NCBI GenBank assembly: GCA_964371655.1
Contig: CAYJOD010000040.1
Coordinates: forward strand, 1 to 51,720
DNA from: CAZGSN01 sp964371655
Lineage (GTDB): Bacteria; Desulfobacterota; Binatia; HRBIN30
Direction of reading: 5' to 3'
Length of the DNA stretch: 51,720 bases
Made by a program: the position numbers and the translations under genes. Position 1 is the stretch's first letter; every line of letters starts with the position of its first letter. The notes under the pieces were generated by a model that saw only the letters and a program-made list of their open reading frames with translations, was not told the DNA's origin and made no database searches. This document shows, one piece after another, positions 24,165 to 31,466 of the stretch.

Positions 24165-25183
24165 AGCACCTCTTCGAGCAGCGCCGCCAGCTGCCAGCCA
24201 GCCTTGTGAATCTCGTTTCTCACGGTAGCGGCTGCCCAGGTCGCATAGAACTTTCCACCCGATTTCTTCTTCTCCTCGCCGCGGCCACTCTTGATCTCCT
24301 CGGCGCCCGCGTCCGCTTTGATCTTCGTGAACTTGAGGCGTTCGTGCGCTTCGCGGGCGATCGGCATGATTTCGTCTGCCAGTGCCTCCGCCCAGGTCTC
24401 CACTCCTCCGGTCAGCTTCCAGTCTACGGGTTCTTCGTTGGCCAATTTCTTGGCCATGGTAGAGTCCGCCGCGCTACCGAAAGCATTTTCGACGGTTTGA
24501 CCATCCCAGTACCCGTGAAACTTGCCGGCGGAAACCAGCTTACCCTTGAACAGCGTGAACAAGGTGAGCTTGTTGCCTCCCTGATCGGCGAACCCTCTGT
24601 TGCTTGGCGACGGCTCAAACGGACTGCCGCCGGCGTCGAAATACTCCGCGCCCACATGCAGCGGCTGGTGGATGTCGCCGAGATAGTGAGCAAGAAGAAT
24701 CACCGCTACGGACTTGGTGATCTTGCGGTCGTTGGTTTCTGGCTCTTCGCCCTTCAGGACGCGAGCACAGAATGGAATCATGTGGACGATGTCAAAGTCC
24801 GATCGTCCCACTTTCCCTGAGGCGTACTTCTCACCGCCGACGACCGGAACGTCCGTATAGTGAAACTCGTGATGCGAGGGGCTGCCTGCCTTCGGATTGG
24901 CCACCACAAAGGCGCGCAGCTCAGCTTCGATCTTTGGATGACCGGTCAACGTGAATCCGTTGGAGCTCGTATCCCAGGTCTTGATGTCGTCAGGGAGCTT
25001 CGCGGCCCTCTGCAACGTCAGGCCATCGAGCAATACCTTGAGGGTATCTTTGACGGACTTTGGGCTCTTCGCCAGGCGCTTGTCGGCGATTGCTCCGACG
25101 AGACCATGTCCACGTGGTCCATAGCCGTAGGCGCTACCTACGAAGATCCCGACAACCAGTACAACCGTCACAACCTGTTTCAT
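24158..25183 (-). CDS. S1/P1-type secreted nuclease
   Basis: A single-strand nuclease/3'-nucleotidase of the zinc-dependent S1/P1 family, 341 residues. A signal peptide is present (KQVVTVVLVVGIFVGSAYG). The metal-binding pattern is mostly there: GPRGHGLVGAIAD near the mature N-terminus, an Asp in IKTWDTSS, HHEFHYTDVP, and the hallmark LLAHYLGDIHQPLHVG...GGNKL. The usual N-terminal Trp that ligates zinc appears to be Tyr (YGYGPRGH). The start is ATG 25183 with GGAAGGATT ahead; the frame extends to 25303 without reason. It sits beside a MITE, as the first gene of the accessory island. Confidence 0.88.
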   Translation of the reverse strand: MKQVVTVVLVVGIFVGSAYGYGPRGHGLVGAIADKRLAKSPKSVKDTLKVLLDGLTLQRAAKLPDDIKTWDTSSNGFTLTGHPKIEAELRAFVVANPKAGSPSHHEFHYTDVPVVGGEKYASGKVGRSDFDIVHMIPFCARVLKGEEPETNDRKITKSVAVILLAHYLGDIHQPLHVGAEYFDAGGSPFEPSPSNRGFADQGGNKLTLFTLFKGKLVSAGKFHGYWDGQTVENAFGSAADSTMAKKLANEEPVDWKLTGGVETWAEALADEIMPIAREAHERLKFTKIKADAGAEEIKSGRGEEKKKSGGKFYATWAAATVRNEIHKAGWQLAALLEEVLQ

Positions 25184-25416
25184 CGTCAATCCTTCCACCC
25201 ACTCCGCTGATCGCGCTACGGGTGCAGCGCTCGTTGGTCGCTTACTGAATTGGCGAGGCGGAACGGCGGCCCGAAAGCCCCCACGCCGACAGTCGCGACC
25301 CACTAGCGCGGGTTCAGACGATGGGTCAAGGTCGAGAGCCTTCAGGTGCCGTGGATTGCATGGACGGCCGGTTTACGCGGACTTGAATTTCAAGTCAGCG
25401 AAAGGAGACGCACCGC

Positions 25417-26928
25417 ATGGCCAATCGCGCTTGTGTCGGACGAAAGTCGGGGAAGCTGATTTCGCCCAGAACACTCACGCTCGTTGCGATGATGATTTGG
25501 CTCACAGCGTGTGGGGATGACGACGCCACCAAGACTCCCCTCGCTGCGACGCCGACGCCAACGGCGACTCCCGCGGTACAACCAGTGTTGCCGCTGTCGA
25601 GCTCGGGGCGATGGTTCGTGGACGCCAGCGGTCGCGTCGTGATGTTTCATGGCGTCAACATGGTGGAGAAAAGAGATCCTTACTACCCTGCGGCCTACGG
25701 CTTCGGCGATGATGATGCCGAGTTCCTCGCGGCGGAAGGCTTCAATGCGCTACGCCTCGGCGTCGACTTCCGCGGTCTGATGCCGACACCCGGTGTCGTC
25801 GACGACGCGTACATCGAGCATCTCGCCACCAGCGTCGACTCGCTTACTCGCCAGCAAGTATTCGTGCTGTTGGATTTCCATCAAGACGGCTTCTCGCCAA
25901 TGTTCAACGGCAATGGCTTTCCGGATTGGATGGCGATCACCGATGGGCTGCGTAACCCACCCAACGCGGTCTTCCCCTTCTACTATATCCAGAACCCCGC
26001 CATGCAGCGCGCCTTCGAGCACTTCTGGGCCAATAGTCCGGGCCCGAACGGAATCGGCTTGCAGGACTACTTTGTGCAGGGTCTCGAACGGGTGGTGGCG
26101 CGCTTCGCGAACAATCCCCTGGTGCTTGGCACGGAGCTCATCAACGAACCGTTTCCGGGCGCCGCGTTTCACGAGTGCTTGTTGAGCGCTTCCGGCTGTA
26201 CGGATCTCGAGCAAGCGCGCTTGGTGCCGTTCTATCGAAAGGGAACCGCCGCAGCACGCCACCTTGCGCCGCTCCAATTCGTCTTCCTCGAGCCTTTCGT
26301 CCTGTTTAACTTCGGACAGGCTGCGACCAGTATCCCCGGCACCGATGCGGGCGTGTCACTGGCGGTGCACTCGTACGCCTCGAGCGAGGCCGGGGAGGAG
26401 GGTGTTATCGTCCACGCCGTCGAGGCCGCGCAGCGTGATCGGGCTCCGCTTCTGCTTACCGAGTTTGGCGCCACGATCGACCCCGTGATTCTGAACCGCC
26501 TCACCGCCGAGATGGACGCCGGGCTCGTGCCCTGGCTCTTCTGGCACTACGCGGGGGAGATGATCGGAGACCTCAGTCAGCCAGCTGGACCCGACAACCT
26601 GCGGAGCCCGGAAGCCTTCGATGCCCTCGTGCGTCCGTATCCGGTTGCCATCACCGGCACGCCAACGAAGATAGCCTTCGACCCTAGCACCAAGCTGTTC
26701 GATCTAGCCTACGACACGCTCGGGCCTGGAAATGTTAGATACCCAAGCGATCGTGTCACGGTCGCATCGGTCCCGACACGCCAATACCCCGACGGATACA
26801 CAGTGACGGCCGACGGTGCGACAGTCGTGTCGGCGCCGTGCGCGCCGCGCCTGCTGCTCCGCAATCAAGCTGACAGCGGCGCCGTGTCCGTCCATGTTGC
26901 ACCCACCACTGGCGCCTGCACCCAGTGA
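25417..26928 (+). CDS. GH5 endoglycoceramidase-like lipoprotein
   Basis: A 503-residue glycoside hydrolase family 5 enzyme. The N-terminus carries a lipobox, LTACG near residue 32, and a PT-rich linker (TPTPTATPAVQP), so it should be anchored in a membrane. The catalytic domain has GVNMVEKRDPYYP, LLDFHQDGFSPMF, the acid/base Glu in ELINEPFPG and the nucleophile Glu in LLTEFGATID. These and the opening motif resemble endoglycoceramidases that cut glycan from glycosphingolipids. The C-terminal 120 residues form a beta-rich domain (VTVASVPTRQYPDGYTV). The start is ATG 25417 after AAAGGAGAC. Lipid or sterol glycoside hydrolysis is plausible. Confidence 0.87.
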   Translation: MANRACVGRKSGKLISPRTLTLVAMMIWLTACGDDDATKTPLAATPTPTATPAVQPVLPLSSSGRWFVDASGRVVMFHGVNMVEKRDPYYPAAYGFGDDDAEFLAAEGFNALRLGVDFRGLMPTPGVVDDAYIEHLATSVDSLTRQQVFVLLDFHQDGFSPMFNGNGFPDWMAITDGLRNPPNAVFPFYYIQNPAMQRAFEHFWANSPGPNGIGLQDYFVQGLERVVARFANNPLVLGTELINEPFPGAAFHECLLSASGCTDLEQARLVPFYRKGTAAARHLAPLQFVFLEPFVLFNFGQAATSIPGTDAGVSLAVHSYASSEAGEEGVIVHAVEAAQRDRAPLLLTEFGATIDPVILNRLTAEMDAGLVPWLFWHYAGEMIGDLSQPAGPDNLRSPEAFDALVRPYPVAITGTPTKIAFDPSTKLFDLAYDTLGPGNVRYPSDRVTVASVPTRQYPDGYTVTADGATVVSAPCAPRLLLRNQADSGAVSVHVAPTTGACTQ

Positions 26929-26971
26929 CTGGATGAAATCTCACCCGCGGCCGGCTTTGTCTACAAATCCA

Positions 26972-27036
26972 TCCTTGCCCAAATAGTCCGAGTCTTGCCC
27001 AAGAAGTCGGAGAGTCTGCCCAAAAAGTCGAAGATG
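26972..27036. repeat. three ~22-bp tandem repeats
   Basis: CTTGCCCAA(A/G)(T/A)AGTC(C/G)GAG is repeated three times with minor changes, just downstream of the GH5 gene. No gene is seen here. Confidence 0.6.
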
Positions 27037-27131
27037 GCGAGGGGGATGGGGAGCCGCCGTCTACCGTGGGGGATTATGCCGGGTTCGCCGCCAGCGCCGG
27101 ATTCGCGCTATTCCCGGTGCTGGGTGCGATT

Positions 27132-27971
27132 CTAGTAATTCTCGTGGGAATAATGTTCGGTCACCTGCTGGCAAAATTTACCTGGGATGGAAATGAATCC
27201 CCTCCGGCCAATCCACTTGTCGGTAGCATGGTAGACGAAGCAGAACGTCTGGGATCTTCGTGGCGGGTCTTTGAGGGTAGCATCGTCATAGCTGATTGTA
27301 CCCTGGACTCTCAGGGAGGCCTGCAGCGACGCAACGCGCCCGACCGCCTCAGCGCTCAGTGGTTTCATTGGAATAGTGACGTCCCAGGGGTCGTTATGTC
27401 GAATTTGCGCAATTCGGTCGACACCCAGGTACGTCACGGGCCATCCGCCATGTCCAGGCGGCGGTGGACCCATGCGGTTCGCTGGGGCGATATCGAAGAA
27501 ACTCGCAATCGTGACATTACTAGCGGAGTGTTTGCCTATGTTCGTGAATCTTACCGGAATGCTAAATTCTTTATCGGGCACCAGGCCTGGAACATAATCA
27601 GGGCGGGCTTCAATAACGATTTTCGGGACAGTTTCGCGCTCAGTGAGATCGTTGAGCCGTCGCGTCTCTGCGGCGGTATCCTTCGCCGCATTGGCAGCGA
27701 TCCGCGTGGCTTCCAAGGTTCCGTAGAGGAAGGCCAACCCAAGGAGCCCAACCATCGCCGCTCCGGCAGTGATCCAATTGAGCCATTTCGCCAGACAGAG
27801 CTGCCGATCCTGAAATACGCGTTGCTCGGCTTTCCACTGCTGATCGTCGGAGGGCTTCTCAACTCGCGGGGCATCGACTTCGGAACCTTTTGGATGACCA
27901 TGTTCGGCTGGCTTCTTATAGTGGCTGGAGGACTCCCTATCGCCCTTTACGTGGTCACCTCGCTTGGACAC
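27132..27971 (-). CDS. hypothetical membrane-anchored protein
   Basis: A 279-residue protein I do not recognise by name. It has a hydrophilic, charged N-terminus, a transmembrane helix (WLNWITAGAAMVGLLGLAFL, about residues 65-85), a helical stretch (ARIAANAAKDTAAETRRLND), then a beta-rich domain with SIPVRFTNIGKHSASNVTI and ISYDDATLKD...FCFVYH. This layout (helix, alpha linker, Ig-like extracytoplasmic or cytosolic domain) is common in unnamed accessory proteins. The minus frame is preferred to the plus frame 27066-27980 because only it has this domain logic. Its base composition is lower in GC than the flanks, which suggests transfer. Confidence 0.7.
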   Translation of the reverse strand: MSKRGDHVKGDRESSSHYKKPAEHGHPKGSEVDAPRVEKPSDDQQWKAEQRVFQDRQLCLAKWLNWITAGAAMVGLLGLAFLYGTLEATRIAANAAKDTAAETRRLNDLTERETVPKIVIEARPDYVPGLVPDKEFSIPVRFTNIGKHSASNVTIASFFDIAPANRMGPPPPGHGGWPVTYLGVDRIAQIRHNDPWDVTIPMKPLSAEAVGRVASLQASLRVQGTISYDDATLKDPPRRSQTFCFVYHATDKWIGRRGFISIPGKFCQQVTEHYSHENY

Positions 27972-28123
27972 TATCTATGATCTCCGCTCGCCTTATCCCG
28001 CTCGATCGCGGACGGATGGCTTCTTTGGTCGCTTCTCACCCGGCGGCCGTCCTGCTTCTCGCTCGCGCGATTAACTTTCTGGGATTCCACGGTCGCCGCG
28101 CCGCGATTTACACGCTCGCTGTT

Positions 28124-28702
28124 TCAGCTTGCGTCATTACCGTGCCCCATCAGATAGGGGCGCAATCTCAGGTCATCGATGGATGTATCCTCTGTGGTCG
28201 GAAGCACGAGCGGGGTGTCTCTTGGGATACCGTCCGGATCTCGGGGTGCAAGATCTGCAAAAAGTCGCATCTTCACGATTATATTAAAGGCTGGGGAATG
28301 CCCGATGTTCTCAAGTGTGATCTTGAGAATCGTGTGCGCGAATCCCCCATCGGGCTTGCGCCTAATCCGGAAGTCAGAGCCCAGGCTGGCGTTGAACGAG
28401 ATCCATGGGCGCTGAGATATATCGAGCTGCCGCTTGGCGATGGCTACGCTTTCGCCGGTCGCGAGGAACAGCTTATAAGTCACGCTCGCGTAGAACATGG
28501 CAACAAGGAGGGCGGCGATCTCAACCGCAAGTTTCACGCGGTCGCGGGCGTCTTCCTTATTATTACCGGCGCGGCACTTTTCGCTTATGCGCGTCGCGGT
28601 GCGACGAATCCAGTCCTGGTATTTGTTTTTATCCTCGGCGGGTTCGCTCTTGGCACATTCGGATTCGTACTGATCCTGTGAACGATCTGGATTGTCCCCC
28701 AT
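28124..28702 (-). CDS. hypothetical membrane-anchored protein (related layout)
   Basis: A 192-residue protein. After a charged N-terminus comes a hydrophobic helix (LAVEIAALLVAMFYASVTYK), then a linker (FLATGESVAIAKRQLDISQR) and a beta domain opening RPWISFNASLGSDFRI and ITLENIGHSPAFNIIVKMR. It has the same layout as the product of 27132, with the shared N-IG(H/K)(S)A/P motif, so the two are probably distant relatives. The C-terminus ends early and oddly, which may mean truncation. GC is lower than average. No function can be assigned. Confidence 0.6.
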   Translation of the reverse strand: MGDNPDRSQDQYESECAKSEPAEDKNKYQDWIRRTATRISEKCRAGNNKEDARDRVKLAVEIAALLVAMFYASVTYKLFLATGESVAIAKRQLDISQRPWISFNASLGSDFRIRRKPDGGFAHTILKITLENIGHSPAFNIIVKMRLFADLAPRDPDGIPRDTPLVLPTTEDTSIDDLRLRPYLMGHGNDAS

Positions 28703-28716
28703 TCGGAAGCGGTATG

Positions 28717-29110
28717 TCAGAAAGCCGGATCTATTCCAAGCTCGTGCATGGCATGCGCAACGCAGACGACATTGTGAGCAACGAACTTGAGCAACAGCTC
28801 GTTGGTCTGCGCCGTCTTGGTGCGCGAGCGAACAAAGTCACCGAACTTCCGCTTGATCGCGCTGAACGTGCTCTCGACGTTCGAACGCTGATGGTAGACC
28901 TTCAAGAAGTCGCCACGGTGGAAGCTGAAGAAATGCCACAGCTTGTTCCACGTCTCGTTCGGCGTGGTGCCAACGCTGTACGCCTTGAACGGGATCACGG
29001 GCGCAACACCGAGTCCTGCCGCAAACGCCACGTTGCCGTGCGTGGAGTGGGCCTTGTCGCCAAGGATGCGTTCGGCGTTGAAATTGGCTTTCGTGGTTTC
29101 GAGACTTCAT
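28717..29110 (-). pseudogene. IS4-type transposase remnant (C-terminus)
   Basis: The frame reads ETTKANFNAERILGDKAH...VIPFKAYSVG...NKLWHFFSFHRGDFLKVYHQR and ends HAMHELGIDPAF. It includes YHQRSNVESTFSAIK, the Y-(2)-R-(3)-E-(6)-K signature with the last catalytic Glu of IS4-type DDE transposases. An in-frame TGA lies just before the start of the similarity (about 29100), so the N-terminal two-thirds are missing. It has no visible terminal repeats of its own. Confidence 0.75.
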
Positions 29111-29364
29111 CCTTCACCGGGTCTGACCTACGCAAGTCTGTGAGTTGTCATCGATAGCATCGAGTTTGGAGGCTCAAGATGAGCTTAGACGTACGTTTCC
29201 GACGGCAAGAGTGACGCTGTAAGTCGCGCTGGGGATTTGGAGGATGACACCTCACCTCCACGATCCAAATCTTGTCGGCGCGCGCAAATTTTACGCGGCC
29301 AGGTCCCGTATCCGCGCAATGTTTCCGAGCAATTGCCATCCAGAAGTCTGCCTCCGACCTACAG

Positions 29365-29524
29365 CCTCCGGTCGGCTTTGCACTTTTATTCTCAATTTGG
29401 CTTCTCGTAGGGTGGGCTCTGCCCACGCGTTGGATCATTTCACTGGCAAACTGCTGGCCGCGTGGGCGAAGCCCACCCCTACACGTCCCTCCGACTCGAA
29501 TAAAAGTGCAAAGCCCCTCCGGTC
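29365..29524. mobile_element. MITE-like element C with 9-bp target duplication
   Basis: A 142-bp element (29374-29515) with perfect 18-bp terminal inverted repeats, GGCTTTGCACTTTTATTC and its complement. CCTCCGGTC is present on each side (29365-29373 and 29516-29524). Inside is a second palindrome, GTAGGGTGGGCTCTGCCCAC and GTGGGCGAAGCCCACCCCTAC. It carries no gene. The surrounding gap 29111-29666 otherwise shows nothing coding. Confidence 0.85.
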
Positions 29525-29666
29525 TACAGCCTGCGCGGCCAGTCTCGATCGAGCTCAGGTGTCCTCACGCATCGTTGCCTCGATCAAGCGCCAGAGTTGG
29601 TTGCGGCCGTGGCCGCGCTGGGACTGTCTGCGCCTGGAGCACCGCGGTTTGTCGCCAAGCTGCGCC

Positions 29667-30047
29667 TCAAACGCGGATCAGTTCAATGTGCTGTTCCGAG
29701 GCCACCGCTAGGGCCTGGATGTCAGCCGGATCCGAGGTCACGATATGATCTCCATCCTCTGCCAGCAGCACGAGGGCTGCGTCAATCACATCGCTGCGCC
29801 GTGCGCGGGCGAGCAACTCGCCGGCAGCACGGCCCAGGGCATCGTTGAGGGGCCGGATCTCGACACCATCGAGTGCCTTCGCGAGCGACGTCTGTCGCGG
29901 ACCTCGTCCTCGCCAGGCCTGACCGACCACGCCTCCATGCGACAACGGGACCTCGCCCGCAAGCTGCGCAGCTTTGAAGCGCCGCCACATTGCGCGATCG
30001 TTCCGTTCCAGTGCAATCAACGCTCCACTGTCGAGCACGAGTCTCAT
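29667..30047 (-). CDS. PIN-domain toxin (VapC-like)
   Basis: A 126-residue PIN-domain RNase. The acidic residues of the active site are visible: Asp in LVLDSGALIALE (residue 5-6) and its Glu, then Asp in VIDAALVLLAEDGDHIVTSDPADI. It overlaps the upstream antitoxin gene by 4 bp (ATGA), the usual toxin-antitoxin arrangement. VapC-type toxins cleave tRNA or rRNA; the target here is unknown. The length is normal, and both residues and context look intact. Confidence 0.85.
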   Translation of the reverse strand: MRLVLDSGALIALERNDRAMWRRFKAAQLAGEVPLSHGGVVGQAWRGRGPRQTSLAKALDGVEIRPLNDALGRAAGELLARARRSDVIDAALVLLAEDGDHIVTSDPADIQALAVASEQHIELIRV

Positions 30048-30355
30048 GCCGCACCGCGACGACGGCCCCTGCGGACGAAGAGGCGAGGTTTGCCGCGAAC
30101 GACGAGCGCGTCCCGCTGGTCGGCGCGCGCCTGAGCGGATAACTCGTCGGCGGAAATGGCTCCAAATTCTTGCTCGTACGCATCAATGGCGGCTGCCATC
30201 GCCGCCAGCCGATGCTCCTTGCGAGCTCGCTCGGCCAGGGCCAGGTTTACCCAGCTGCTCAGTGACTGGGCACGCCCAGCGGCAACGGCTTGGTTGCCGG
30301 CTCGGACGAGAGCCGGATCGACAGTTACAGTGAGACGCTCCTTGGGATCCCTCAT
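30044..30355 (-). CDS. antitoxin of the PIN toxin pair
   Basis: A 103-residue protein starting MRDPKERLTVTVDPALV, a ribbon-helix-helix-like N-terminus, followed by SLSSWVNLALAERARKEHRLA and a helical EQEFGAISADEL segment. The basic tail (RRGRRRGAA) overlaps the toxin start. It is clearly similar to the orphan protein at 35562. It should bind its own promoter and neutralise the toxin at 29667. Confidence 0.8.
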   Translation of the reverse strand: MRDPKERLTVTVDPALVRAGNQAVAAGRAQSLSSWVNLALAERARKEHRLAAMAAAIDAYEQEFGAISADELSAQARADQRDALVVRGKPRLFVRRGRRRGAA

Positions 30356-30379
30356 ATTGTTCTGGTAACACGAGTATGA

Positions 30380-30660
30380 GGATCATACAACGAATGCTTC
30401 GGGGCCTGAGATTCGGAGTAGGTTTCGGCCTCCCGTCGTGGCGGCGCTCGCCAGAGCGTGGCTACGGGTGGACTTGGAGCACCGATCTGCACACGAACGA
30501 TGACGGCCACGGCCTTGGCGGCCGCGGCTACAAGCAAGGCCTCAAACCTGACCTGAAACTCGCGGCTTGGGGCTGGGGACTCGGGGCTAGGGAAGACGAG
30601 TTTTTATTCCCGAAGGATCCGAGCCCCGGGCGCGGAGGCTGAACTACTCCGAATCTCAGT
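30380..30660. repeat. mosaic of intergenic repeats
   Basis: It contains GCGCTCGCCAGAGCGTGGC (as at 10630), a GGGGCTGGGGACTCGGGG word, and CGAAGGATCCGAG...GGCTGAACTACTCC, which reappears near 36005-36045. No coding region is supported between 30356 and 30773. Confidence 0.55.
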
Positions 30661-30773
30661 CGGGGCGAAGCTTCCGGCGTCGCAGGGGCAGACGGGGCGG
30701 CGGAAGCCGCTGAGCACGGCGATGTCGGTGGCTATCCACATCCACTCAAAATCACATCCGGCATAGTTGTGTT

Positions 30774-30941
30774 TCAGATTGCGGCGATCCGTTCGACGGT
30801 ATCCGGGAAACGCTTCACGAGATTGATCAATAGCGCCGCCTGCGCGTTCGGCTTCGCCCGCCCCTGCTCCCAATTCTCCAAGGTGCGAACGTTGGTCCGC
30901 AGATACACTGCGAAGAGGGCACGAGAGAGATTCAGCTTCAC
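30774..30941 (-). pseudogene. XRE-family antitoxin remnant
   Basis: A 55-codon frame from GTG 30941 to TGA 30774. It encodes LNLSRALFAVYLRTNVRTL, ENWEQGRAKPNAQAALLINL and VKRFPDTVERIAAI, the helix-turn-helix of HigA-type (XRE) antitoxins. Full-length members have about 40-50 more N-terminal residues, so it is probably a fragment. The GTG overlaps the stop of the DUF433 frame upstream as GTGA. Confidence 0.55.
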
Positions 30942-31165
30942 GCAGCACGCGAGCTAGCGAGGCGGCGCTCCCTCGCCGCGGCAAACGCCAGGCAGGCGCG
31001 GATGTCCTCTCGGTGAAGGCTGGGAAAGTCAGCCAGTATTTAGTCCTCGGTCAGGCCACCCGCCAAGTATTCGAGGATGTCGTACACCGTAATCCGCGTG
31101 CCCTTGATGCACGGCTTGCCGCTTCGAATTCCCGGGTTGACGATGATGTGATCGTCCAGCTGCAC
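30938..31165 (-). pseudogene. DUF433 antitoxin with internal stop codon
   Basis: From GTG 31165 the frame reads VQLDDHIIVNPGIRSGKPCI and KGTRITVYDILEYLAGGLTED, then a TAA at 31040-31042. The same frame then continues ILADFPSLHREDIRACLAFA and AARERRLA to TGA 30938. Both parts match DUF433, a family of antitoxins to PIN (DUF5615) toxins. A point mutation (or rare sequencing error) thus splits an otherwise complete 75-codon gene. The toxin that normally follows is missing. Confidence 0.75.
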
Positions 31166-31233
31166 ATCGCAAGCCCACTGCCGGCGTCGACAAGACGCAA
31201 ATCGACGCGGGCGAAGATGGCCGAGCAGAGTCC

Positions 31234-31420
31234 GCGACTCAGCCGGAAAAGAACGGTTGAACCGCGGATGAACGCCGATGGACACGGATGAAGCTAGAAT
31301 AGCTTGGGAAAAGTGCTGATTGGGCCCTCGCTGGCTCAACACATTTGGATGCCTGCGTACCCGAGTCTAAGTACCAGAAATCCGCGTGAATCCGTGTCCA
31401 TCCGCGGTTCCAATTGCTGT
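31234..31420. repeat. CACGGAT-armed element, diverged copy
   Basis: The left arm TTGAACCGCGGATGAACGCC...GGACACGGATGAA and the right arm ATCCGCGTGAATCCGTGTCC...GCGGTTCCAATTG are inverted. It has the size and arms of the 190-bp family but a different middle. It fills the space after smc. Confidence 0.6.
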
Positions 31421-31466
31421 TCTAGGGCTCAGGCCTTATGTGGCGCGAACTTCAGACGACCTGCGC

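Noticed and set aside
27066..27980. Plus-strand frame of 304 codons with hydrophobic ends
   Set aside because: It lies fully over the minus-strand membrane protein at 27132-27971, which has a sensible domain order and typical motifs; the plus frame has none.
28405..29157. Plus-strand frame of 250 codons
   Set aside because: It spans the opposite strand of a membrane protein gene and the transposase remnant, and has no motif of its own.
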